DNA of 64,000 nucleotides from Onchocerca volvulus (lineage: Eukaryota; Nematoda; Chromadorea; Rhabditida; Onchocercidae). Of this stretch, positions 39,087 to 50,730 are shown piece after piece. The notes under the pieces were generated by a model. The model saw only the letters and a list, made by a program, of their open reading frames with translations, had not been told where the DNA came from and ran no database searches. The translations under genes and the position numbers were made by a program. Positions within the stretch are counted from its first letter, which is position 1, and each line of letters begins with the position of its first letter. The stretch covers positions 7,278,616-7,342,615 of the forward strand of contig HG738139.1 of the NCBI GenBank assembly GCA_000499405.2. Reading direction: 5' to 3'.

Positions 39087-40515
39087 GAAATTATAATTTT
39101 TCGTATTATTGCATATCTCTTGTAATACAATCACAAGGTGAACATTAGAGATCGAATACTGTCAGAAGTCTATAGAATCTTGATTGATAATAATGATTTT
39201 TGAACTGTTATAATGCAACTTTTTTAATTCTTTTGCTTTGCTCGCATGCCTGATTGATTTGATAGAAAATCATCCGAATCATTGTTTACAGGAATGGTAA
39301 ACATTCTAAATCCGAATTTCAGATAACGAATAAATCTCATCAAATTCAAACTATATTTAGTGCTTTTTCTTTAAAAAAAAATAAATTCTTTTGAATGCAA
39401 AAGCGAAAGAAACAATTTTATAATGAAGAGATAAGGCCATCAATAAGATAAGATGTCAGATTTAAATGATTCCTTGCTGATAAGTGACTCATCGAATGAA
39501 AATGTACTTTGAATGAAGTGGGCTTGAATAGAATATAAATATTGATTCATTCGCTTAATTAATTCAGTCTTTCAATTTCCACTGATTCTTTCGCATCGAT
39601 TTCAGAAGAAGCCCTGAACTAGTATGTTCCCACTGCACGAACTTGCTGTCCCAAAGGTTGCATTCTTCAATCATACCTGAACATACAGCCATCAATCAAA
39701 CAAACTTTCTCGCCAATCTAACATACCGATATTGCAAGCAAACAGTCAATTGATGCACATCAACAGCTAGAAAAGCTTTGATCATACTGCGGATTGCTGA
39801 GAAACCAGAAAAAAAGAAGGAAAACGAAGCATTATTCTGCATAGTTTGAAAAACAAAACTTACTTTTGAAAAGCTAAAGCAATTTTTTAGGATAGTTTTA
39901 AATAGTTCACTCTTTGATAAATAATAATTTGATTCTAAACCAAAAAATTGAAGAACTAAGTAAAATGGGTTATGGCAGTTAGATCGAAGCAGACTAAATC
40001 TGATATAAATTGAACTAAATTGAATGTGTTTAAAAAAATGTGACGAAATGGAGTTAAACTTGGAAAAAAAGAAACTTTTTGGAAATACACTAAAAAGATC
40101 AAATAAGTTTGTGAAAAAATGTGCTCTCACAAACTTTGGTAAAATTAAACGAACAAGGATGGAAGTACTCTTTTATTGGTCTGCATCTATTATTATTCTC
40201 CACTAATTTACTGATTTACAAATTTACTTCCCCCTTTTTTTTTATTAAATTTTATTGATTTCCATCTGTTCTGATCACCAACTCAGATGGATTATTGTAC
40301 TTTTTTTTAGACACAAACAGAAAGATGAAAAATTATCACACAAAACTATGAATGAAAACGGTAGTATTCATTTACATAAATTGAAAAAAAAGGCAAATAA
40401 ATCACAGTCAGCTGTCGTGCATTGCAGTTCGGACAGCGCTGCGTGCATTTGCATTTTACGGTTTTTGTAAAAATATGGAAATTAGTATTGACGGATATGT
40501 GGAAAGAAGGGAAGA

Positions 40516-40559
40516 AATAAAGAGAGAGAGAGGGAGAGAGAGGGAGAAGGGAAGAAAAG
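40516..40559 (+). repeat. GA-rich simple repeat
   Basis: A purine tract of GAGA and GGGAGA units. No coding role is seen; such tracts mutate quickly and can act as GAGA-type protein-binding sequence in other animals. Confidence 0.7.
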
Positions 40560-42516
40560 GTAAAAAATACCTTTCTCTTCTTATAAGATGAATGGCAAGG
40601 TCATGCGTACTATTTAAATATTCATCAGTAATCGTAGTTTTATATAAAACATTCATCTTCTAAGGATAGATCAATATCGATTGATTTGCAATATTATTAT
40701 TTTCTTTGAAACGAATTTGATAAATGATGGCAATGAATAAATATGAACGTTTGAACGATGTAAAAAGTGAAATTTAAGTGTGTCATATTTATTACTTAAT
40801 ATAATTTATAATCAAAAAGAGCTGTTTCTGAATCATTCTTTTGAGTTTATTAGTATGACAATTGTGATGACACATCGATGTACTACATGAAATTGATGAT
40901 GACGCACATGTAAATAACTTCAGTTCATTGCAATTAGTCATTACCACTTAATACCACTTAATTAAAAGTTTACAGATTATTCCAAAAATTCCCATTCTAC
41001 ATTAGTAACAGTCACTGAGACAATGATGACCGGTTTTAATTATTTAAAATACCTTCAATTACTGAAATTCGATTTCTTTTCATCATAAAAGAAAGAAACA
41101 AACAAACAAAACAAAACACTGTTTACTAATTTATCTGTTTGCTACTTTTATTTTATGCGCTGAATGGTTTCTTTTTAAAAAAAAAACTTGCGGTTTTTTT
41201 TCTTCTATTTCGCGGTTGCTGATCGATTCAGATTTCTATTTTTTTTTTTTTTTTTTTTTTTGCAGATTATAGAAATTGATCGAAAAATTGTTAAATGTGG
41301 TGATTTAACCAATGAAAACAGAATGATTGCATTGCAAAATTATCCACTTCTGCTATTTCTTTAGATTGAATTACCGATATTTAGAGACAGTTAGAAAGAA
41401 TAATTTATAAAATGAAATTGCGAGTTCTGCAGAGAGTTGCAGTGATCATCGATCGATCTTCGGTGATCTGCGAATTCTATTGGAAGAAACTTCTTAAGCA
41501 AGAAACTTCTATAGCAAATTCATTTCTTTCACTTTATTTGTTTTATTTCTATGATTGAGTATATAATTTCGAAAAGATTCCTGTGATTCAGTAGCATTAA
41601 TTATTTACAACTATTAAAAAAACAAAAAATCATTTCAATGACCAATGTAAATTGGGAATAGTTTATAAAAAATGATAAAACTAAGGCTGAGCAGAAGAGA
41701 AATCAGAAAAAAATGAAAAAGATAAGTAATGCTCTCTATTTGTTGAATTTTCAATTTCCTCTGAGAAGTTCATTCTTCTAATAGCAGTAATAGACATGTA
41801 AGGAACACTTCAAAATATAAATTTAATGAAATATTTCATAAATTAATGGAAATGTCTCATGTTAACGATCGTTTCATGATAAGTGATATGACATGTGAGG
41901 AGTGATAAACTCTTCTCCTTCATATTCTTCCATATTAGGTTGCATTTTTTTAAAGCATATTACGCCATTATTTTTTTCAACAACCTTTTCCTCTGTTTAT
42001 TCTTTATTGTGCTTTAGCGTTAAAAAGAGCGTCAGCACTTGAAAACGTGTAAACGTGTCTCAGAACGCTAATATGAGTGAAATAATGACGTGTACGTAAA
42101 TGACATTAGATAATGCTGCGTAATGATACTTTTATGGTCAACAAGCTACTTCATTTCGATTTTCAAAGGAACTGAATTAATACTTCTGGGAAAAAGAAAT
42201 ATATGAGCAGCAGTGGCACTTGTTCATTCATTTTTCAATTGATTGAAATGAGCGAAATCCTTTGACAAACTATGCATTCGGATGGCATCATTTCTGTTGA
42301 ATGCATGCAGTGTTTCACTGAAGAACGAAAAAGGAAGACGGAATGAAATGGCTTGAAATTCATGGAAAGATCGAGTATTGAAAGAGGAAGTAAGGTGGTT
42401 GACAGGTACGAGAAGAACTGATTCCGTCATTTTTCTCAACTATGACTGAGCGAAATTCCACGAAACAGTACCAAATGGTTTTATTTTTGGTCCAAATTGT
42501 ACAAAGAATGAGAATG

Positions 42517-42520
<4 letters not shown>

Positions 42521-42549
<29 letters not shown>
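42521..42549 (+). repeat. (TG)n microsatellite
   Basis: About 14 uninterrupted TG units. Overlapping open frames that read as Val-Cys repeats are by-products of it. Confidence 0.95.
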
Positions 42550-42552
<3 letters not shown>

Positions 42553-43415
42553 TCATCAAAAAACGAGTTCTACCTGCTTCCTCCCTTCCTTCCAACTTAC
42601 CATATCATTTCACTCTACTATTACTACTACTGTCCAAATACTAATGCAAGTTCGATGTACCATTTTGAATTTCTTTATACTTGTCGTCATCGTATCAGAG
42701 TTTTGCAAACTTTTTGTTAAAAAGGGAATGTTTAGTTTACTTTTGTTTACTAATGCAACACACTTCCTATTTCCATTCAAGTCATTTAAAATAATTTCAA
42801 TCAAATTGCTACAGTAGGAAATTATTTTTTGGTTATATTATAATACTGAGGACCTGACTTCATCTCTAGTTTTAGAATATGCCCGCAAAAAATAATCAAT
42901 CGAGCCTTTAGAGGCAAATTATCCGTACAATCACTTATTTGAAATTATTAGTAAGAAATGGCTGAACCGAACCGTTGGCATTTAAACTTCGAAAAGTATG
43001 GCCTAATGGGCATGGCAGGTAATAAAGGTGAGAAAATTAATCGAAAATAGAAAGTAATGCATAAAAAGCGATGCATACGAATACAAATCCTAATTTGTAG
43101 ACAAAAAGGATAAAGGGAGATGGGCAGAAAGTGGTGAAGAGAAGTTGTTTCTAACATTTGAATTATTTTAGAAAGCCTTCACGGAATGAATGTCAGCAGA
43201 AGAAGTTACGCTGCTCTATCTCAGATATTCCCTAAAATTAAACTATCAAAAGATGATTTAATTTAAAAAATGACAAAAAAATCTGAATTGTGACATTTTG
43301 AGATTAGCAACCCGTACTTTTTCCTTAAGTAGTGCGAGATTTCCATTGAAAGAGAGACATTCAACATGACACAGCAAAGTATACGATACTCATTTCTACT
43401 CATATCTACACAGAC

Positions 43416-43480
43416 AGACCCACCGACACTCACATACACTCACATACACACACATACATATACATAGACATACACATACA
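43416..43480 (+). repeat. CA/CATA simple repeat
   Basis: Interrupted ACAC, CATACA and CAGACA units without coding potential. Confidence 0.8.
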
Positions 43481-44141
43481 TCCAATGCATTCTCAATCAA
43501 TATGCATTCCTTTTTGGCGCATAATTTTATATATCAATCAAGCAGAATGAAGAGACATCGTTCATGACTGAAATGAGTTCATTCATTTCCCACAGATTAA
43601 ATTAGATTAATCACTGATAACAACTGATAATATGCTATGATTCAGAAAAAGACGCAATTATACACGAACGGATCAAAGAGATAACGATTAACAGTGTCAT
43701 TTACGATTTAAACGTAACGTACGTATGTATCTTGCATAATGAAAAGAGAAAATTATAAGATTAACTAATAATGCAATCAGCGATGTGAAGAAATGAAGAA
43801 AAAGTTTTGCAAAAAATTTAATCCAAAAAAATTCTTTTCAACGTTTCATTGTCATAAAAATTTAAATAATCGCTGACTGCATTATAATTTTTTATGCAAA
43901 TTCATCGACCGCTTTAGCAAAAGCATTTAAAACATTGAAAATTACACATTACCATCTCTTTTACTTTTTTTTATAATTCAAAATTTAATTACTAAGATAA
44001 TGCTGCAGTTTGCCGCATAAAGAAAGTGCAAATTTTTTGAAATATGTAAAGCAATAAAGAAATCGGAACTACAAAAATGATATTAGTATTTACATTTTTG
44101 CACGGATATCAGTAATATGGATTGAAATTCAATACTATAAG

Positions 44142-44311
44142 GTTGCCAATTGTATTCGATCATTCATAGAACATTAGCCAACCAAAAAATTCCAAGATGC
44201 TAGCAACTATTATTAAATCAAGATCGTAAATTCCAATCAGAAACTTTTTTTTTAATTAAATTGAAGTGATTGCTAGCATCTTAAAACGTTTCGACTGGCT
44301 GATTTGGCAAC
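44142..44311. repeat. 170-bp imperfect inverted repeat
   Basis: The ends GTTGCCAA (44142-44149) and TTGGCAAC (44304-44311) pair, as do the inner 13-mers AAGATGCTAGCAA (44194-44206) and TTGCTAGCATCTT (44270-44282), with AGCCA/TGGCT between them. The layout resembles a small terminal-inverted-repeat element or a long hairpin. There is no coding capacity. Confidence 0.75.
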
Positions 44312-45083
44312 TGAGAGAGCAAGTTTTTTTTGAAATTCTGATGAACTACGAAAGATTTTCTAGAATGGCGAAAATTGTGCGGTGAAAATATCTTTCTGAT
44401 CGTGACAAAATTATAAGAGTGAATTCCGCTTTTCACTTCTCACAGGTTTCTTCAATTTTCTTGTTTCACTCACTTGGAAAACGAGCCTTAAACCTGCGTA
44501 ATTGAACTTCTATTATGATAAATTTGTTGATACATCAACGAACGCAGCAATTACATCAACAATACAATTTCGATAACACCAGAAAGACAATTTTCATCTC
44601 GTGGCTGTGCATTTTTCGAAATGATTTTTGTGCTCAGGACTCTCTTCTTATTCGTAGATGGAGAATCATGATGCAGTTTTGGGCTATCAGAAAGCTCCTT
44701 TGTTAGCGCACGATGAAAAAGAGCTTTTTCTTGAAGCTCATTGAATTAACAGACAAAAAAAAAAGAAAAAAAGTGATTTTACAATCTACACTACAGCAAA
44801 TACGCAATGTTAAATTTAAAACAAAGAAATCATTGATTCTCTTCTTTTACTCTCGCGATTTCAACGACAACATCACTATATATTTTCAATCAAAATACTC
44901 GATAATTGTTTTGGCATGGAAATAAAGAGTTTTTGAAATGAAAAATATTATTTCAAACTTGCAAATATTATTCGGACTTATTCAGAATTTGTTATTTGGA
45001 TTACTTTCTATCTTATTCTCAAACAAACAATTTTTATGAAGATTAAATTAACACTTAAAAGTTTAAAGAATCACTTTATATAA

Positions 45084-45114
45084 AAGTGATATAAAAATCA
45101 CTTTTATATCACTT
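45084..45114. repeat. Short palindromic hairpin
   Basis: AAGTGATATAAA pairs with TTTATATCACTT across a short spacer, and a further partial copy (ACTTTATATAAAAGT) lies just before it. AT-rich; no function is assigned. Confidence 0.6.
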
Positions 45115-47019
45115 CGAAATAGTTTTCTTGAGATCATTTCCACAAATAAACAAAGTTGTTTTATCTCATTCGTAGTCATTTTTGTAACTTTTCTATTTTA
45201 TGTTTTGATTTAATGAATGACATGAAATACGGTCAACCGATTAACTCTCGTAACCACGTATCAGCGAACAAGACGATTTTCTAAAAAAAAAAAAGAAAGA
45301 AAATCTTTTTTTTTTCTAAGAAAATCCCAAAAAAAAGATTTTTCCGAGAAAAAAATCTCTATCAATCCTCGATTGATTATGCGGAAATTTCAAAACATAT
45401 ATATTTTGTTCCATATTGTGCTGTACATAAATTTATATCAACTAACTCTGCAAAGTCCTACACCCAACTTCTGCAGTGTTTCTTGGTTTAATTTTTGATT
45501 CAGTTGAATTGTTTGTCTTTCGCTTTTACGAGGTACTTGCTCGTCAGTTTCTTTAAATTATTACTCTTACCACTAGGATTCTTTCGACTGACAATGTTAT
45601 TTCAGCCGATAACTTTTAGTCTCAAAAATCTTTCTAAAAACAGACCCAGAAATTACCAGTTCATTTGAAGATTTTTATTTGAAATTTACTCAAAAACTTA
45701 GGACTTAACGTATTTACTTCTCTGAATGTCAATCTGTCATTTATTTTCATGCTTCCCTACACTTTACATCACTGCCCCGAATGACTTTCATCTCTGTTTC
45801 ATTGTTTCATTGCGTTGTATTTTCTCCAAAGACAAGAGTAAAACTTTTCATGTATCTTGGAACATGTAATACATAAGCTATCAAAATGTAAAATGAGTTA
45901 AATTAACACTTCAAACTACATAATAATATAATGACCGATAATGCTCAATATTATCACCAATTTATTCATTATATGCAATCATTACTTCTAGTTTTTTAAA
46001 ATAATACGAGTTCAGCATATCATTTATAAACCAATGCGCACGGAGACAGTAGCATCAACATCATTTGGATATGCTTCGGTTCAGCCAAGCAACTCAACAA
46101 TGTTCGGATTACAAGGAATTGAATACTAATGTGACAGAAACATAACAGTTGTGAAATAACTGATTCATCTGATACTGGGACTACTGGCGCCCTCCGAGCC
46201 ACACACTGAAACAATATGGAAGAAACAGTACAGTCAAAATTTTCCAGATTTCTAGAGTAATGCTTTGAAGTTAATGTGATATGGATATTTGTATTTGAAA
46301 AGAATTTGGGAATCATAGATCAATTCAGAACAAATTTATGCAAAATTATGGGAAACATACATAATACCACGAAAACATACTAAAACAAATTAAAAAATTT
46401 CAACTAGATGAAAACATAGTTTGCAAGAGAACCATCTAACAGTAACGACAGACGAAATTCAGTCATACTTTATGCAATCATTCAAATTGTTATCTGGATT
46501 TGGCTATAATAGTCTAAACATCCCAATCTACAAAATGTACGATATTTGTGTGACCATAACAGAATAGAGGACAAATCTTGTCGATATAACAAGGAGATAA
46601 AATAAACTTGAGTGAACGAATACTTTTACTATAACTGAAATAAATACTAAAACAAAAACAGAGAAAAACAAAAACGTTTCATCAGTCTTGCAAGTCAAAT
46701 TTTGATAAGGAAGAGATTTTTGGAAACATTCAACTTTTTTTCGAAAAGGATTATTCCACGTTACGAATTTGCAAACGAGTCACATCATCGCTTCTTAGAA
46801 GAAATACGGAAAATGGAAAAACAAACAAACAGAAAATAAGTGGAAAATGAGAAGCTGTAAAACAAGGGAGAGAATAAAACAGCGAAGAGTATCTGAATGA
46901 CCGAAGATAACAAATTCCAAGTCAAAATCGGCATAAACATTGTTATGAAATATTATCAATAACAAATGTTGATACGAAAAAAAAGAAATTAGAGCCAGAA
47001 AAAGGAGACCAGTATCTTC

Positions 47020-47926
47020 TTAATTATTATGCAAATTTTTTCGATGGAAAGAGTGACCACCAACTTGCTCTTGATAAACCTGAAATGAAAGTAAAATTAA
47101 AAGTAATCCATGCTTCTCTACTTTTCGAATGAAAAGCAAACAAAACTCACATTAATATATATAACTATTTGAAATCTTCCCATATGTTAAGAATGTCGGA
47201 GGTAAATAACATTAACATATGATGATGTGAATTTCGTAGACTTCGATAAAATCAAAAAGAAATAGCGTAGTAATAACAAGTGAATGATGGAATTTGACTG
47301 AACAAATGCAAGACCAGATTTCACTTCTGAATATTGATTAGCTAGAGATGGAAAGAAGAGAACATAAATTTTTGAGAAATCCTCATTAACCATCGGAATA
47401 AAGAACAAGTGACTACAACCTATCCTAAAGAAACAGTTCGCTAATTTAGATCTTCTAATTAACACGAAATTAACTTACTTCAATTATGTCATCCTCCTCA
47501 ATTTCCAGTGTCTTGGGAGTATCTTCATCATTGATTCGCCGCCCATCAAATAAAAAGCGCAGTGAACCGACATCAACACCCATTCGATCTGCATAAGATT
47601 TTTTCAGTTTCCCCATACTAGTGCCAAATTTCACACGAAAATGCACCTCATTCGAGTCCTGAAACAAATAGAAGCTGATGGAAATAGTTTGAACAGAATC
47701 TTGGATTTAAAACAGATTTCTCTGCAGGATCATCCTAACCATAACAACCGCCGATATATCGAGATTTATGATAAATTAGGTTTTGGATCATATATTGTTC
47801 AAAAATAAGTCGTACTTGGCCTACAACTCTCAATTTGATATATTCGGATGATGAAGTTGGCGCTGGTCCAGTTGCTGAATTATTATTACCAGTTGTTCCA
47901 CCTGATGTTTGTGATTCATCAGCCAT
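47020..47926 (-). CDS. smo-1: SUMO precursor
   Basis: Small ubiquitin-like modifier, conjugated to lysines of nuclear and cytoplasmic proteins by UBC-9. Three exons keep frame: 47816-47926 (ATG), 47479-47658 and 47020-47079 (TAA), giving 116 residues. A Ser/Thr/Asn-rich N-terminus of about 27 residues precedes EYIKLRVVGQ. The beta-grasp fold follows with NEVHFRVKFGTSM, KKSYADRMGV and RFLFDGRRINDEDTPKTLE, then EEDDIIEVYQEQVGG. The di-glycine is at residues 104-105 and is followed by an 11-residue tail (HSFHRKNLHNN) that a SUMO protease must remove, as in vertebrate SUMOs. A TTTTTGAG acceptor-like site lies about 14 nt before the ATG. Identification is very secure. Confidence 0.98.
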
Positions 47927-48478
47927 TGTTTCAATTCGCTCAAAAATTCGTGGTAGTCAAAAAATCGTTTCTCTGCTGGAAATTTCCTTTAAAAAATAGG
48001 AAAATCATTTATGAGCCACGCTATTCAATATTATTATGCAAGTTCAAAACTGACATTAATATATCCGACTCTCTTCCATTTTCGAATTTAAACTGTAATT
48101 CAACAGCTTGACTACAGATGGAAAAATGGACTAAATAGAATGATTCGATATGGCAAAAACTTGAAAATCCCAGAAGCAGTCTTCCAGAGCCTGCACAAAT
48201 ATCATCATCAGGACAATCCTTACATTTAATACAATATTCGGAAGCCTAAAATTTGAAGGACGACCTATGTTTTAAAAGGTCATAGTTTTACTTAAATTGA
48301 ATCGTCATAAGTTCCAATATATTACTTTTGATATGACATGCTCCTACATCTTAAAAACTCGAGTTCCATTATCTTCCTTTTTCCTTCGTCAGAAGTTTAA
48401 AAACTATTTCATTCGATCTCATTTGTTTAACCTTGAAAACTAAATTGAAAAAAATGAGTCTGTTTGCCGGATGGCGTG

Positions 48479-48490
48479 TTTCGCGCGAAA
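48479..48490. promoter_or_regulatory. Palindromic E2F-type site upstream of smo-1
   Basis: TTTCGCGCGAAA is a perfect 12-bp palindrome matching the E2F/DP consensus on both strands. It lies about 550 bp upstream of the smo-1 ATG in otherwise AT-rich DNA. Binding is inference. Confidence 0.45.
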
Positions 48491-49616
48491 CAAGTGATGC
48501 ATCTTTGGAATTGAAACACACCATATAATGTAGCCTGTTTTTAGTGATATATCAGATTACGCTTAAAATTCAATGTCACTGACACTACTAGAAAGTTTTT
48601 GGAGGTGTGTTAGGATGGGAAACATGACTATGTAAGATATGCTCAAAGCGAACTGCAAAGTTCCAGGAAGCTGAAAATTTCGAGTGCTCTTCCCATCACT
48701 TATAGATAAATTTAATGCAACTTTTGAAAGGGATATCTAAAAAAACATCTAGAAAAAGCAAGAATGAAGTGTTCACGTGTATGCAAACAAATTGAGTAGT
48801 ACTTTAACCTAAACAACAGAAGATTAAATAAGTAGTAATACTATTCATGCAAGAAAAGTTTGAAGACCGACTTCCACAACAGTAACTAGAACTCAACCTC
48901 CAGAACTCCCACAACATTCAAACCCAGAGCTCATGCCGACACAATCTTCATAATACAGCTCGTACCGATTATATATTTCACGTGACTAGTGAAACATTCG
49001 TAATAATTTGTGAGTACCTTGATGCAACTGTTATGGTCCACTGCGTCTTAAGTTAAAGGGATGCGGAGTTCATCTCAATTACAAGGAGTGGGAAGGGAAA
49101 GGAAGTTGCCGAGAAACATTACCAGAAGTGATTTCATAATTAATGAGATTCTTCTTGTACACTGCAGATCATATTTCTAAACCTCTATCCCTCGGTATAG
49201 AATATTCACGCAAAATTCCCAAAAAACCCGACTCGTGAAGGAACTTCATGAATGGTATTAATCCAAGATTCCCCACTCAATCAAGTGGCAGCAGGTCAAG
49301 AACTCCTTAATCCGAAGTATCACTAGTATAATTTGCCAATTTCCTTCAGCCAGTACAATGACTGTCCTAAATCATTACCACCAAAAATCAAATGATGATC
49401 CGAGAAACTTCGCACATTCTTATGAGAGTAAGTCGAATAATATTTATCATGCTTTGCGACCCATAAATATCTAGGTCAAATGATGAGCGGCACATCTTTC
49501 TCTCAACACAATAAGCTCCACGTTATTTATACATCATTCAACTTCTCAAGGATTCATTAACATCAACAGCTTACAGTCAATAATTGTCACAACAAAAAAC
49601 AATATTCAAGAAACGC

Positions 49617-49617
<1 letters not shown>

Positions 49618-49674
<57 letters not shown>
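49618..49674 (+). repeat. Poly(A) run
   Basis: Forty-five consecutive A, one G, then eleven A. Length in assemblies is unreliable. It could be a retroposition tail of the sequence before it. Confidence 0.8.
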
Positions 49675-50399
49675 CAGTAAAACAATACTACGGCAAACTA
49701 GTTTTAGTGAAATGTCCGAGAGTAAACTTAAATCTTTCTGCCCAGGTTCTGATATAAGAATGAAACAGTAGTTATTGTCAGTTGATAAAATAAAAGCACA
49801 GCTAAACTGACTGCAACTTCCTTCAGATTGTGTTCAATGCGAAGAAATCATCGCCACCAGAATGATTACCATTCAGTGAAATGTTTCTTGTGTTTATGAC
49901 AATCACAAAAGTGTTACTTCCCGAAGAGCATTTGGAAGAGATTTTCTTGAATAAGAAATGCCTTTTATAGAATTAGCAGTATGACTTTTATGCAATTACA
50001 ATCGCAAAAACCAACTTAAACAACCTAACTTATGCCAAAAGTGCTAGCTTGCATCTGCCCCATCTATAAATTGCTAAATTAGTAATGTCTTTACCAGAAT
50101 GATATAAGACTTAATATATTTTTATATTCAAAAGGTCATTATTACTACTAACTGCCAAAAAAATTTGGAATGTCAACCACAACATCCGATATTTTTGGGG
50201 TTCCACTTCTCTGTTTAGGACATGATACGTTATTAATTTTATAGAGCATAAAAGTGATTCATTAAAAATCGGACAAAAAACCATCACAAACCAAACATGT
50301 AATTACAAAATCAGATGACTCACTATAATTATAACATAATTTTATGGTAAAACTAAACACCCTTAAAGCAGCAAAGATGAGTACAATACAGTAAATATA

Positions 50400-50418
50400 A
50401 ATATAAATAAATAAATAA

Positions 50419-50450
<32 letters not shown>
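50400..50450 (+). repeat. (AAAT)n/(AT)n microsatellite
   Basis: AAAT units pass into about 14 AT units. Simple repeat, no coding content. Confidence 0.95.
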
Positions 50451-50453
<3 letters not shown>

Positions 50454-50730
50454 CTAATAGTATTTTAAATCGAATTATGAAATTTGAAAATGTATTCAAA
50501 ACTTAAAGATTAATTTAAAAAACAAACAAGTTCAAAATAAATAAAATATAGTGAAACATGAATAGGTCGAAAGTTAGAAAAAAAAAAACTGGCAAAATCA
50601 TGAGAAAAAGGAAATGCTCCAACTTAAAATCAAAGACAAAAAACAGTATCAACTGACTAGATCCTTTTTTACAATAGCTATCAAAAGCTTAATCACCGAA
50701 TGGAACTCAAGCTGCTACTAATTAATATAA

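Larger units (their letters stand above)
35011..47019. other. 12-kb gene-poor stretch
   Basis: No protein gene is supported between the filament gene start and the smo-1 stop codon. Frames above 60 codons are low-complexity or stop-bounded and resemble nothing known. The region contains poly-A/T runs, two long inverted repeats (36382-36670 and 44142-44311), a three-copy minisatellite (38997-39086), GA, GT and CA/CATA simple repeats, and a less AT-rich patch at about 37750-37990. It probably holds 5' regulatory sequence of the filament gene and the 3' UTR of smo-1 near 46000-47019. A 61-codon frame after an acceptor-like site at about 46206 (minus) could be a stray exon but is unrecognised. 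Confidence 0.45.
47927..50730. other. Intergenic, no gene seen
   Basis: Between the smo-1 start and the ANKRD13-type stop codon. No exon pattern was found. The part at 48840-49617 is noticeably less AT-rich and ends in a 45-A run, so it may be an old retroposed copy, but no encoded protein was recognised in any frame. The A-run (49618-49674) and an AAAT/AT microsatellite (50400-50450) are listed separately. Confidence 0.4.

Noticed and set aside
46020..46316. 98-codon minus frame with an acceptor-like site inside
   Set aside because: No recognised similarity and no splice partner; more likely smo-1 3' region or chance.
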